Below the pieces are notes generated by a model that was given only the letters and a program-made list of their open reading frames with translations, searched no databases and was not told where the DNA came from. From positions 1 to 58,592 of the forward strand of contig NZ_AYYU01000009.1 of the NCBI RefSeq assembly GCF_001436455.1: DNA of 58,592 nucleotides, written 5' to 3'. Source of the DNA: Lactobacillus jensenii DSM 20557 (GTDB taxonomy: Bacteria; Bacillota; Bacilli; Lactobacillales; Lactobacillaceae). Positions 7,488 through 14,428 of the stretch are shown one piece after another (position 1 is the first letter of the stretch; the number at the start of each line of letters is the position of its first letter). The position numbers and the translations under genes are program-made.

Positions 7488-8735
7488 TTAAACTTTCTTA
7501 AAGAATAGCTCATTAACTGCATTCATCACAGCAATTTTTACATGGGCATAAGTTAAGCCACCCTGCATGTATAAGGCATAAGGTTCTCTTATTGGACCAT
7601 CAGCTGAAAATTCGATTGTTGAACCAGAAACAAAAGTTCCTGCAGCCATGACAACTTTATCTTCATAGCCGGGCATATTGTATGGAACGGGTTCGACAAA
7701 AGAATCAACCGGTGAATTTTTTTGTAATTCTTTAGCAAATTTAACCATTTTTTCTGGATCATGGAAAATAATATTTTGAATTAAATCCGTTCTAACCGCA
7801 TCCCATTTTGGAGCAACTTCAAGCCCCATTTTTTCTAACAAGGCACTGCTAAAGACCATCCCTTTAATTGCATTGACAACCGTATTAGGAGCGATAAAAA
7901 AGCCTTGTAAAAAGTCCTGCATATTGGTCAACGTGGCACCTTCATCTTCACAACCCGGAGCTAATAACTCATATGTTGCATTTTCAACTAACTCTTTTTT
8001 ACCAACAATATAGCCACCTGTTTTGGCAATACCGCCACCGCCATTTTTAATTAAAGAGCCCGCCATTAAATCCGCGCCATATTCAGTGGGTTCATGCTTT
8101 TCAGAAAATTCACCATAGCAGTTATCAATAAAAACAATTGTCTCTGGTAAAATATCTTTGACAAAAGCAATCATCTCTTTAATTTGCTCTACATTATAAC
8201 TAGGACGTGTGCTATAGCCTTTAGATCTTTGAATGGCAACCATTTTAGGCTTATCTCGAAGCAAAACTTCTTTAGCCGCCTTGTAATCAACTTGATTATC
8301 TTTTAATGGGACATATGAGAAGCTAATGCCTCTTTGCATCAGAGTTCCTTGCTTGTGTGGAGTAAGTCCAATCACTGTTTGTAAAGTATCATATGGCATA
8401 CCTGTTAAGTAAGTTAAAATATCCCCTGCTTGTAAATTACCTCTCATTGCCGTTACCAAAGTATGGGTGCCGGAAACAAACTGAGGCCGAACTAATGCTG
8501 CTTCAGTTTGAAATACTTCAGCAAAAATAGCTTCTAACTTATCACGACCGGTATCATCATCACCATAGCCATTAGTTCCTTTTAAATCAGCCTCAGCTAC
8601 ATTAGCATGCTTAAAAGCTTCTAAGACCTTGGCTTGATTATAGACAACTTGCTCATCTAATTCAGCAAATTTAGGCGCTATCTGCTGATCTACAGTCTTT
8701 ACTAAATCTCTTAATTCTTTTGGATAATTATACAT
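7488..8735 (-). CDS. ynbB: YnbB-type PLP-dependent lyase family (aluminum-resistance protein)
   Basis: The 415-residue protein belongs to the methionine gamma-lyase-like family annotated as aluminum-resistance protein or YnbB. Recognisable blocks are NGYGYDD-like GTNGYGDDDTGRDKLE near the start, RPQFVSGTHT, IQRSKGYSTRPSY, FIDNCYGEF (aspartate facing the cofactor) and GGGGIAKTGGYIVG, whose lysine is the likely PLP anchor. The true substrate is not established for the family. It overlaps miaA by 8 bases and follows it in the same transcript. The miaA-ynbB-glnA order is the usual Firmicutes arrangement, with glnR missing. Confidence 0.9.
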   Translation of the reverse strand: MYNYPKELRDLVKTVDQQIAPKFAELDEQVVYNQAKVLEAFKHANVAEADLKGTNGYGDDDTGRDKLEAIFAEVFQTEAALVRPQFVSGTHTLVTAMRGNLQAGDILTYLTGMPYDTLQTVIGLTPHKQGTLMQRGISFSYVPLKDNQVDYKAAKEVLLRDKPKMVAIQRSKGYSTRPSYNVEQIKEMIAFVKDILPETIVFIDNCYGEFSEKHEPTEYGADLMAGSLIKNGGGGIAKTGGYIVGKKELVENATYELLAPGCEDEGATLTNMQDFLQGFFIAPNTVVNAIKGMVFSSALLEKMGLEVAPKWDAVRTDLIQNIIFHDPEKMVKFAKELQKNSPVDSFVEPVPYNMPGYEDKVVMAAGTFVSGSTIEFSADGPIREPYALYMQGGLTYAHVKIAVMNAVNELFFKKV

Positions 8736-9648
8736 TTTGCCATTGCTCTACTTTCGTTAAAATCTTATCAAAATAAGCTGGATCATTTAAAGAATCATAC
8801 CAATTCACACTTAACTTATTTCTAAAATACGTTAGCTGACGTTTAGCATATTTTCGAGAAGCCTGTTTAAGTTTATTAACACAGGTTGTTAAATCACTTT
8901 CACCTTCAAAATAAGGGAAGAATTCTTTATAACCAATCGCTTGTAAAACTTGATATTCCTTAGCCCGATTTTCGAAGACAAACTTCGCTTCGTCAAGCAA
9001 TCCATCAGTCATCATTATATCTACGCGCTTATTAATTCGACTATAAACAAGTTGGCGGTCACTATTTAAGCCAATTAATAAAGCATCATATCTAGGCGTT
9101 ATTTTTGTTTGCTGCTCACTAAATTTCTTTCCTGTCCGGTCAATAACCGTTAAAGCACGCAATACTCGCCTGGTATTTTCAACTGGTATCTTTTTACAAG
9201 CTTGAGGATCTTTTTCGTGTAAAAGTTGCCATAATTCTTTAGATCCATGTTCAGCTAAAAAAGCCTCAAATTTTGGCTCAACACTTGTTTCATATTCTCC
9301 AGGTTCCCCAAGCTGCATTTTATTAATTAATGCATTGATATAAAAACCTGTTCCTCCACAAATTATTGGGATTTTTTTCATTTGAATCGTTTTATCAATT
9401 GCCTTAGTAGCATCAGCTACAAAATCTTTAACAGAATATTCCTCAAAAACAGACTTTTGATTAATTAATAAATGTGAAGCTGCAGCTTGCTCTTCTTCAG
9501 TAGCCTTTGCTGTTCCAATTGAAACTTCTTTGTATATCTGCATTGAATCGCCAGAAATTATTTGTCCATTAACCTGCTGAGCTAGTTTAATAGCTAGACT
9601 TGTTTTACCAACAGCAGTCGGTCCGACTACAACTATTATTTTTTGCAT
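8728..9648 (-). CDS. miaA: tRNA dimethylallyltransferase
   Basis: Transfers a dimethylallyl group to A37 of tRNAs that read codons starting with U. The P-loop GPTAVGKTS (8-16) is followed by GQIISGDSMQIYKE with the catalytic aspartate. GGTGFYINALI and the R-R-V-LRALTVIDRTGK block are also typical, as is the C-terminal QAIGYKEFFPY and ASRKYAKRQLTYFRN. At 306 residues the length is normal. It starts the miaA-ynbB unit and is divergent from the DUF3042 gene 68 bases away. Confidence 0.96.
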   Translation of the reverse strand: MQKIIVVVGPTAVGKTSLAIKLAQQVNGQIISGDSMQIYKEVSIGTAKATEEEQAAASHLLINQKSVFEEYSVKDFVADATKAIDKTIQMKKIPIICGGTGFYINALINKMQLGEPGEYETSVEPKFEAFLAEHGSKELWQLLHEKDPQACKKIPVENTRRVLRALTVIDRTGKKFSEQQTKITPRYDALLIGLNSDRQLVYSRINKRVDIMMTDGLLDEAKFVFENRAKEYQVLQAIGYKEFFPYFEGESDLTTCVNKLKQASRKYAKRQLTYFRNKLSVNWYDSLNDPAYFDKILTKVEQWQNV

Positions 9649-9716
9649 ACCTTTTCCTTTAATAAAATGATAAATATTGCTAAAATTAAAGTAAATGAAC
9701 TAGGAGGTAATTCAAA

Positions 9717-9896
9717 ATGGCTAAAAAGTTTGGAGCCGGTTTTGTTACCGGAATGATTACTACTTTAGGTACAATTGCAGCAGGAGTCTTCACTTATAAA
9801 AAGAAGGTATTAGACCCTGCTGAACAAGAAGCTAAGCGAATTGAACAAAACCGTATTCGCGCTAACCGTAAGAGTCACTCAGCTCACTTAGGTTAA
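9717..9896 (+). CDS. DUF3042 family small protein
   Basis: A 59-residue open frame, too short for many gene finders, starts at ATG 9717 with TAGGAGG seven bases ahead. The product is MAKKFGAGFVTGMITTLGTI at the N-terminus, one membrane-spanning or amphipathic segment, then the charged tail around DPAEQEAKRIEQNRIRANRK. This is the pattern of DUF3042, a family of short Lactobacillales proteins often found beside miaA. Function is unknown. It has its own terminator and is divergent from miaA. Confidence 0.88.
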   Translation: MAKKFGAGFVTGMITTLGTIAAGVFTYKKKVLDPAEQEAKRIEQNRIRANRKSHSAHLG

Positions 9897-9944
9897 AAGC
9901 AATATTTTGAATTGTTACTTAATATTATAATTATAAATCACTAA

Positions 9945-9980
9945 AAAAACTTGCTAGGATAATACCAGCAAGTTTTTTTG
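9945..9980. terminator. Bidirectional terminator
   Basis: AAACTTGCT and AGCAAGTTT pair around an AGGATAATACC loop, extended by AGG/CC-type pairs, with A and T tracts on both sides. It serves the DUF3042 gene and the convergent rhodanese gene. Confidence 0.85.
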
Positions 9981-9985
9981 TTTAA

Positions 9986-10387
9986 TTAATATTTTGATGC
10001 CTTAGTACGTCCATCCCAATTTTCTAAACCATCTTTTAACCAGAAAATCTTTTTATAGCCATCTTTTTGCAAAATTCTTGCAGCACGCAAGGTAATAGAA
10101 CTTGCATCTGAATAAAGGTAAACTGGTAAATCTTTTCTAATTTCACCATGTTGGTATTTAAACATAGTCATTGGAATATTGCGAGCTCCATCGATATGCT
10201 TACGCTTAAATGGTGCACTTTCACGCACATCAATTATTTGGGCCTTACGCATCCCTGCTCTAAATTCTTCATTACTTAAAGCACCACCTACTCTTTTAGC
10301 TTGGTACTTATTCCAAAGCCATGAAAAAAGAAATGACAAAATAATAATTAATAAAATTGCATCAATAACTAATAAAAAAGTATTCAC
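9986..10387 (-). CDS. Membrane-anchored rhodanese-like protein lacking the active-site cysteine
   Basis: Residues 3-24 form a membrane anchor, followed by a rhodanese domain: IIDVRE (51-56), HIDGARNIP (64-72) and the C-terminal WLKDGLENW. The active-site loop reads VYLYSDASSITLRAAR, with serine 93 or a nearby residue where the sulfur-carrying cysteine should be; the protein contains no cysteine at all. It therefore cannot be a normal sulfurtransferase and may be a binding or scaffold version. It resembles YqhL of Bacillus and is the last gene of the pbp-rpmG-yqgN-rhomboid-yqgQ block; glcK, which usually lies before it in Bacillus, is absent. Confidence 0.88.
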   Translation of the reverse strand: MNTFLLVIDAILLIIILSFLFSWLWNKYQAKRVGGALSNEEFRAGMRKAQIIDVRESAPFKRKHIDGARNIPMTMFKYQHGEIRKDLPVYLYSDASSITLRAARILQKDGYKKIFWLKDGLENWDGRTKASKY

Positions 10388-10431
10388 AATAACTTTCTCC
10401 TCAACTTTTTCTTTATTTTATAATACCGCTC

Positions 10432-10641
10432 TTACGACTCTTTTTCATTCTTTTCTTCAATTTCATGTTCACGTCGTAAAATTAGCTTAGCACTCAAATA
10501 ATCCTTTTGACTAATTACTCCAGCGTGATGTAAATTATCAAGTTCTAAAGCCATCAGCTCAATATCCCATTTTCGTTTACCAACATAAACTAAAATATTA
10601 AATTTTTTCAGCAACTGCTGCACATCATACAAAGTTTTCAT
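10432..10641 (-). CDS. yqgQ: YqgQ family (DUF910) small cytoplasmic protein
   Basis: The 69-residue product with MKTLYDVQQLLKKFNILVYV and GKRKWDIELMALELDNL matches the DUF910/YqgQ family of small helical proteins, proposed to bind single-stranded nucleic acid from the structure of a Bacillus member. It overlaps the rhomboid gene by one base, so the two are translationally coupled. In Bacillus yqgQ likewise follows the rhomboid protease gene. Confidence 0.88.
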   Translation of the reverse strand: MKTLYDVQQLLKKFNILVYVGKRKWDIELMALELDNLHHAGVISQKDYLSAKLILRREHEIEEKNEKES

Positions 10642-11330
10642 TATTCTGAAATAATAAATCCTAATCTCAAACTAATTAATACAAACCCAATTAATGCAAA
10701 TCCTGCCAAAATTTTTATTGGTAATTTGTAGCCACGTAAATTTTGGTCTCCTAGAATCACTGTTAATAAAAATCCAGCAAGTAAACCACCAACATGCCCC
10801 CAAGTATCAATCTGTGGAATATTAATATCAAATAGCAGATTAATTACAGCTAAAACAAATGATTGTCTACCTAAATAAGCCATTCCTTCATGAGTACGAT
10901 TAGCAATTCCTAAGGCAATCATCGCCCCAAATAAGCCAAACAAAGCTGTTGAGGCACCAGCACTTACTGCATTATCACTACCCAAAGCTAGAGTCATTAA
11001 ATTGCCACCAACTCCAGCTAATAAATAAATAATTAAAAAACGAACATGTCCCAACATTGGCTCTAAATATTGCCCCATATAAAAGAGCGTGACACAGTTA
11101 ACAACTAAATGCAGCAATCCAATATGTAAAAACTGAGCTGTAAAAAGTCGCCACCATTGGCCTAATATTATGATTGCTGGATTAAATTGGGCACCCAATT
11201 TAAATAAAACAGCAGATTCGTCTGATCCTCCACGAAGAGTTTCTATTATAAACATTGCGACTAAAACCACAAAAATAGTATTAGTCATTGCATTAGTCTT
11301 ATAGTACTTCCTAAGTCTTGGATTATTCAT
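10641..11330 (-). CDS. Rhomboid family intramembrane serine protease
   Basis: Cuts membrane proteins within or beside their membrane spans. The 229-residue protein has six or seven hydrophobic segments, the HLVVN sequence with the oxyanion asparagine near residue 78, the nucleophile in SAGASTALFG (serine 127), and the base in WGHVGGLLAG (histidine 179). The residue after the nucleophile is threonine where glycine is usual. It is the homologue of YqgP/GluP by position between yqgN and yqgQ, though it lacks the long N-terminal soluble domain of the Bacillus protein. Confidence 0.93.
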   Translation of the reverse strand: MNNPRLRKYYKTNAMTNTIFVVLVAMFIIETLRGGSDESAVLFKLGAQFNPAIIILGQWWRLFTAQFLHIGLLHLVVNCVTLFYMGQYLEPMLGHVRFLIIYLLAGVGGNLMTLALGSDNAVSAGASTALFGLFGAMIALGIANRTHEGMAYLGRQSFVLAVINLLFDINIPQIDTWGHVGGLLAGFLLTVILGDQNLRGYKLPIKILAGFALIGFVLISLRLGFIISE

Positions 11331-11373
11331 AAGTCGCTATTCCTCACCCTTCTCTTTAGTTTATGAATATATT

Positions 11374-11922
11374 TTACTTGGTTAAAGCAATTAATTCTCC
11401 AACTTGTCGATCTGTTTCTTCAATTGGCCAAGCTGGCGTATCAAACAACATAACCGAATTAACTAAACTAACAGTTTTACAATTATGTTCAGCTAAAAAG
11501 CGGTCATAATACCCTCCACCAAAGCCTAAACGATCATGGCTTGCTTTTGAAAAAGCCAGGCCAGGTACTAGTAATAAATCTAATTGATTATTAATTTCTA
11601 TAGGATTAGCTACTTCCAAAATACCAAAGTTAGATTTTTTTAACTGAGTTTGTTCATCAAAATAAACAAAATCCATCCTCTTATCAGGATAACTTTTAGC
11701 TAAATAGGTCTTTATTCCTTCTCTTCTTGCTTGTTCAATAATTATTTGATTATCAATTTCAAAATTTAAAGGACAAGTTACACCGATTGTTTTCACTCCT
11801 TCAAGTAACGAATTAGCTAAAAATTTATTTTGTAATAAAATATCCTCTTCAACTTTTCGATCTTTTTTAGCAAATTCTTGTAAGCGATGAATTTGCCGTT
11901 GTCTTAACTCTTTTTTCTTCAT
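11374..11922 (-). CDS. yqgN: 5-formyltetrahydrofolate cyclo-ligase
   Basis: Converts 5-formyl-THF to 5,10-methenyl-THF at the expense of ATP, recovering folate. The N-terminus MKKKELRQRQIHRLQ supplies the basic residues of the nucleotide site. LLLVPGLAFSKASHDRLGFGGGYYDRFLAE is the family signature, split here as VPGLAF and RLGFGGGYYDRFL. At 182 residues the length is typical. ATG 11922 is chosen: the upstream ATG at 11931 lies inside the -10 box. No Shine-Dalgarno sequence precedes either start, and the mRNA is probably leaderless. A terminator separates it from rpmG upstream. Confidence 0.93.
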   Translation of the reverse strand: MKKKELRQRQIHRLQEFAKKDRKVEEDILLQNKFLANSLLEGVKTIGVTCPLNFEIDNQIIIEQARREGIKTYLAKSYPDKRMDFVYFDEQTQLKKSNFGILEVANPIEINNQLDLLLVPGLAFSKASHDRLGFGGGYYDRFLAEHNCKTVSLVNSVMLFDTPAWPIEETDRQVGELIALTK

Positions 11923-11929
11923 AATTAAC

Positions 11930-11938
11930 ATTATAACA
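11930..11938 (-). promoter_or_regulatory. Extended -10 box giving a probably leaderless yqgN mRNA
   Basis: On the minus strand TGT then TATAAT (hexamer 11930-11935) ends 7 bases before ATG 11922. Transcription would begin at or one base before the start codon. The -35 region lies in the preceding terminator and is poor. Confidence 0.55.
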
Positions 11939-11967
11939 AAAAAACAACAGGCTTTTTAACCTGTTGT
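11937..11967 (-). terminator. Terminator of rpmG
   Basis: On the minus strand ACAACAGG and CCTGTTGT pair around an 8-base loop, followed by seven T residues that run into the yqgN promoter. Confidence 0.85.
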
Positions 11968-11975
11968 CTTAGTAA

Positions 11976-12125
11976 TTACTTAGTTTCGCGGTGAAGCGTA
12001 GTCTTTCTTTCGCGTGGGCAATATTTCTTTAAAGCCAAACGTTCAGGGTGCTTACGCTTATTCTTCTTGGTTAAGTAGTCTCTTTCGCCACATTCAGTAC
12101 ATTCAAGAATAATGTTATCTGCCAT
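11976..12125 (-). CDS. rpmG: 50S ribosomal protein L33
   Basis: The 49-residue product is [17 protein letters not shown] at the N-terminus and [16 protein letters not shown] at the C-terminus, which is L33. The first zinc pair (ECTEC) is present, but the second has only one cysteine, CPRE, so the zinc ribbon is incomplete; forms like this occur in lactobacilli. AGGTGGTGG precedes the ATG. It is too short for ORF callers with a 60-residue limit. It lies between pbpA and yqgN, as in Bacillus. Confidence 0.96.
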   Translation of the reverse strand: MADNIILECTECGERDYLTKKNKRKHPERLALKKYCPRERKTTLHRETK

Positions 12126-12162
12126 TTCTTCCACCACCTATTAAATTTATTTCGACTGTTCA

Positions 12163-12170
12163 ATGATAGC
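12163..12170 (-). promoter_or_regulatory. Possible extended -10 of rpmG
   Basis: On the minus strand TGCTATCAT places TATCAT (12163-12168) about 38 bases ahead of the rpmG start. No clear -35 hexamer is seen. Confidence 0.35.
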
Positions 12171-12200
12171 ATTTTTCGCTAATTTTTACCAGAAAAAATA

Positions 12201-14327
12201 TTAGTTTTCTGCGTATTTATTTAATTTAAAGTAATCTTCCACCATTTCTTTAGCAACTTGCAATGTGTAAGTACCTTCCAAATTAGGATCTAAACCTGGG
12301 AAAACGACTACTACAGCTAATTTTGGTTTATTTGATGGAGCAAAGCCTACAAAAGTTGCATTAATTAATTCAATTGGATCACTACTACTATTCTTTTTCT
12401 TACTTGCACTAGCATCATAATAGAAAGTTTGAGCTGTACCAGTCTTACCTGAAATACTTGGTTTAACACTCTTCAATGTATGAGCTGTCCCCCAAGCATT
12501 TGTACCATGTACTACTCGATACATCCCTGTTTTAATGACATTTAATTCACTACTTGTCCAAGGTATTCTAAATTGAACATTTGGTGTTTTTGAGTAATTA
12601 ATTGATACTTTAGTACCACTTGAATTAGTCTGTCCAACTGATTGCACCAAATATGGCTGCATTCGATAACCACCATTGGCAATTGTTGAAATATATTGAG
12701 CTAGCTGAATTGGTGTATATGCATCGTAGTTACCATAGGATTCGTCAAGTACGGAACCAGAAAGCAATTGGCCTGATGAATTATAAGACTTACCTTGAAT
12801 ACCTGAAATTTCTCCTGGTAAGTCAATACCAGTCTTTTGTCCCAATCCAAACATCGCAAAATTACGTCTCAAAATATCAAATGCATCACTTGGCATATGA
12901 ATGTATGTTTTTGGAGTATATTTTGCATTCAACCATCTTAAAGTAAGTTGCATCATGTAAATGTTACTTGATACTTCAAGAGCTGTTTCAGCATCTAATG
13001 AACTAAAAGTTCCAATTGGATAAACAGATTTCTTAACTGGAGTCCCTGGTAAGTAAATTGGTGTATCAGGCAAAGTATTACTACTTGGGGTAATAACTTT
13101 ATTGATCAAACCACCTGCAACTTGTGCACCCTTTACAACAGACCCCATAACAAATGATTGGTTAATAATACCTAAAGCATCATCTGTAATTTTATTAGTT
13201 TTTACATTGTGATCTAGACCTGCTACTGCCTTAATTGCACCGGTATTTGGATCTAGTGCAATTGCAAAAGCACCACTTGAGTAATGTGCAGCACCGGCTG
13301 ATAAAGCAGAAGAATAGACTGATTTCAATTTCTTTTGCACTTTAGCTTGGTATTTTGAATCAAGTGTCAATATCAAACTAGCACCAGCTTGTCCCTTATA
13401 CACGGTTTTAGTCTGTGTAACTTTTCCATTAGATTTAGTGGTTAATTTACTTTCAGTTTTAGACCCCTTAAGTAAAGCTTCATATTCTTTTTCTAGATAA
13501 GAAGTCCCTACTCGGTCATTACGTGAATAACCTTGAGCTAGGTAATATTGCAACTTTTCACTTGGTAAACCAGCTTTTTCTGAAGAAACAGACCCAATAA
13601 TAGTCTTAATTGAAGAACCATTTGGATAAGTTCTTTCCCAATCAGTTCCTATTCCGACGCCAGGCAATTCTGATAAATGTTCTCCAACTAAAGCAACTTC
13701 TTTATCTGTCAAGTTTTGATTCTTAATATAAATTGTAGATAAGCTATAGGCACCAGAAATCTTATTAAAAATCAGGGCAGCTGTTTTTTCCCTACTGGTA
13801 TAATGCCTTTTATTTTTAATAACTTGCTTTTCCAGTGTTGAATATACCGTTGAATTGCTTAGCTCATTTCCATCAGAATCATACTTTTGTGACTTAGGTA
13901 ACTTAGCATATTCCTTGGCATAATTGCGACTATTGCCAAGGTAATAAGCCGCTAATTGTAATGCGGTCGGCTTTTCATTACTAATGGTAATATATTGACT
14001 CAATGCCGTAGAAATATTATAAATTTGTTTACTAGTAACAGATGAACCCTTAGTATAAGTAATGGCATTATTAGCCTTATTACCTACTAAGACGCGCCCT
14101 TTATCGTCATACATAATACCTCTTGGCACTGCACTAGTAACTACAGTATCATCTGTTTTTTGTACTTCTGAATGAAAACGACTACCATAAATTAACTGTA
14201 AATATGCTAGTTGTCCTATCAGCATTGCAAATAAAATAAAAATGACACCTAAAATTATTTTCATTCTGATTGGCGTTTCTGCCGCTTTTCGATCAGATTT
14301 ATGATTATTATTTTGTAAAAAATTCAA
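12201..14327 (-). CDS. pbpA: Class B penicillin-binding protein (PBP2, rod-type transpeptidase)
   Basis: A single N-terminal membrane anchor (about residues 23-47) precedes a dimerisation domain and a transpeptidase domain. The transpeptidase motifs are SVVK in the FVMGSVVKGAQ block (catalytic serine and lysine), SSN in EVSSNIYMM, and KTGTAQ. There is no glycosyltransferase domain. It crosslinks peptidoglycan during growth; the neighbourhood (rpmG, yqgN, rhomboid) matches Bacillus pbpA, the elongation enzyme. TTG 14327 is chosen because GAGG lies 9 bases ahead; GTG 14342 extends it by five codons but has no binding site. It is divergent from the YfhO-type gene. Confidence 0.92.
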   Translation of the reverse strand: MNFLQNNNHKSDRKAAETPIRMKIILGVIFILFAMLIGQLAYLQLIYGSRFHSEVQKTDDTVVTSAVPRGIMYDDKGRVLVGNKANNAITYTKGSSVTSKQIYNISTALSQYITISNEKPTALQLAAYYLGNSRNYAKEYAKLPKSQKYDSDGNELSNSTVYSTLEKQVIKNKRHYTSREKTAALIFNKISGAYSLSTIYIKNQNLTDKEVALVGEHLSELPGVGIGTDWERTYPNGSSIKTIIGSVSSEKAGLPSEKLQYYLAQGYSRNDRVGTSYLEKEYEALLKGSKTESKLTTKSNGKVTQTKTVYKGQAGASLILTLDSKYQAKVQKKLKSVYSSALSAGAAHYSSGAFAIALDPNTGAIKAVAGLDHNVKTNKITDDALGIINQSFVMGSVVKGAQVAGGLINKVITPSSNTLPDTPIYLPGTPVKKSVYPIGTFSSLDAETALEVSSNIYMMQLTLRWLNAKYTPKTYIHMPSDAFDILRRNFAMFGLGQKTGIDLPGEISGIQGKSYNSSGQLLSGSVLDESYGNYDAYTPIQLAQYISTIANGGYRMQPYLVQSVGQTNSSGTKVSINYSKTPNVQFRIPWTSSELNVIKTGMYRVVHGTNAWGTAHTLKSVKPSISGKTGTAQTFYYDASASKKKNSSSDPIELINATFVGFAPSNKPKLAVVVVFPGLDPNLEGTYTLQVAKEMVEDYFKLNKYAEN

Positions 14328-14428
14328 GAAAATCAACCTCACTAGACAGTCAATATTTTAGCAGATAGCTATGTGTTATGCTATGTATATCCCAATGTTA
14401 GTTTCAATGTTTTTTAAATCTTAATCAA

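Noticed and set aside
10179-10490. 103-residue plus-strand frame across the rhodanese and yqgQ genes
   Set aside because: Antisense to two conserved small genes, no ribosome binding site.
11922-11931. ATG 11931 (MLIM...) as start of yqgN
   Set aside because: It lies inside the TATAAT box that most likely drives the gene, and has no ribosome binding site.
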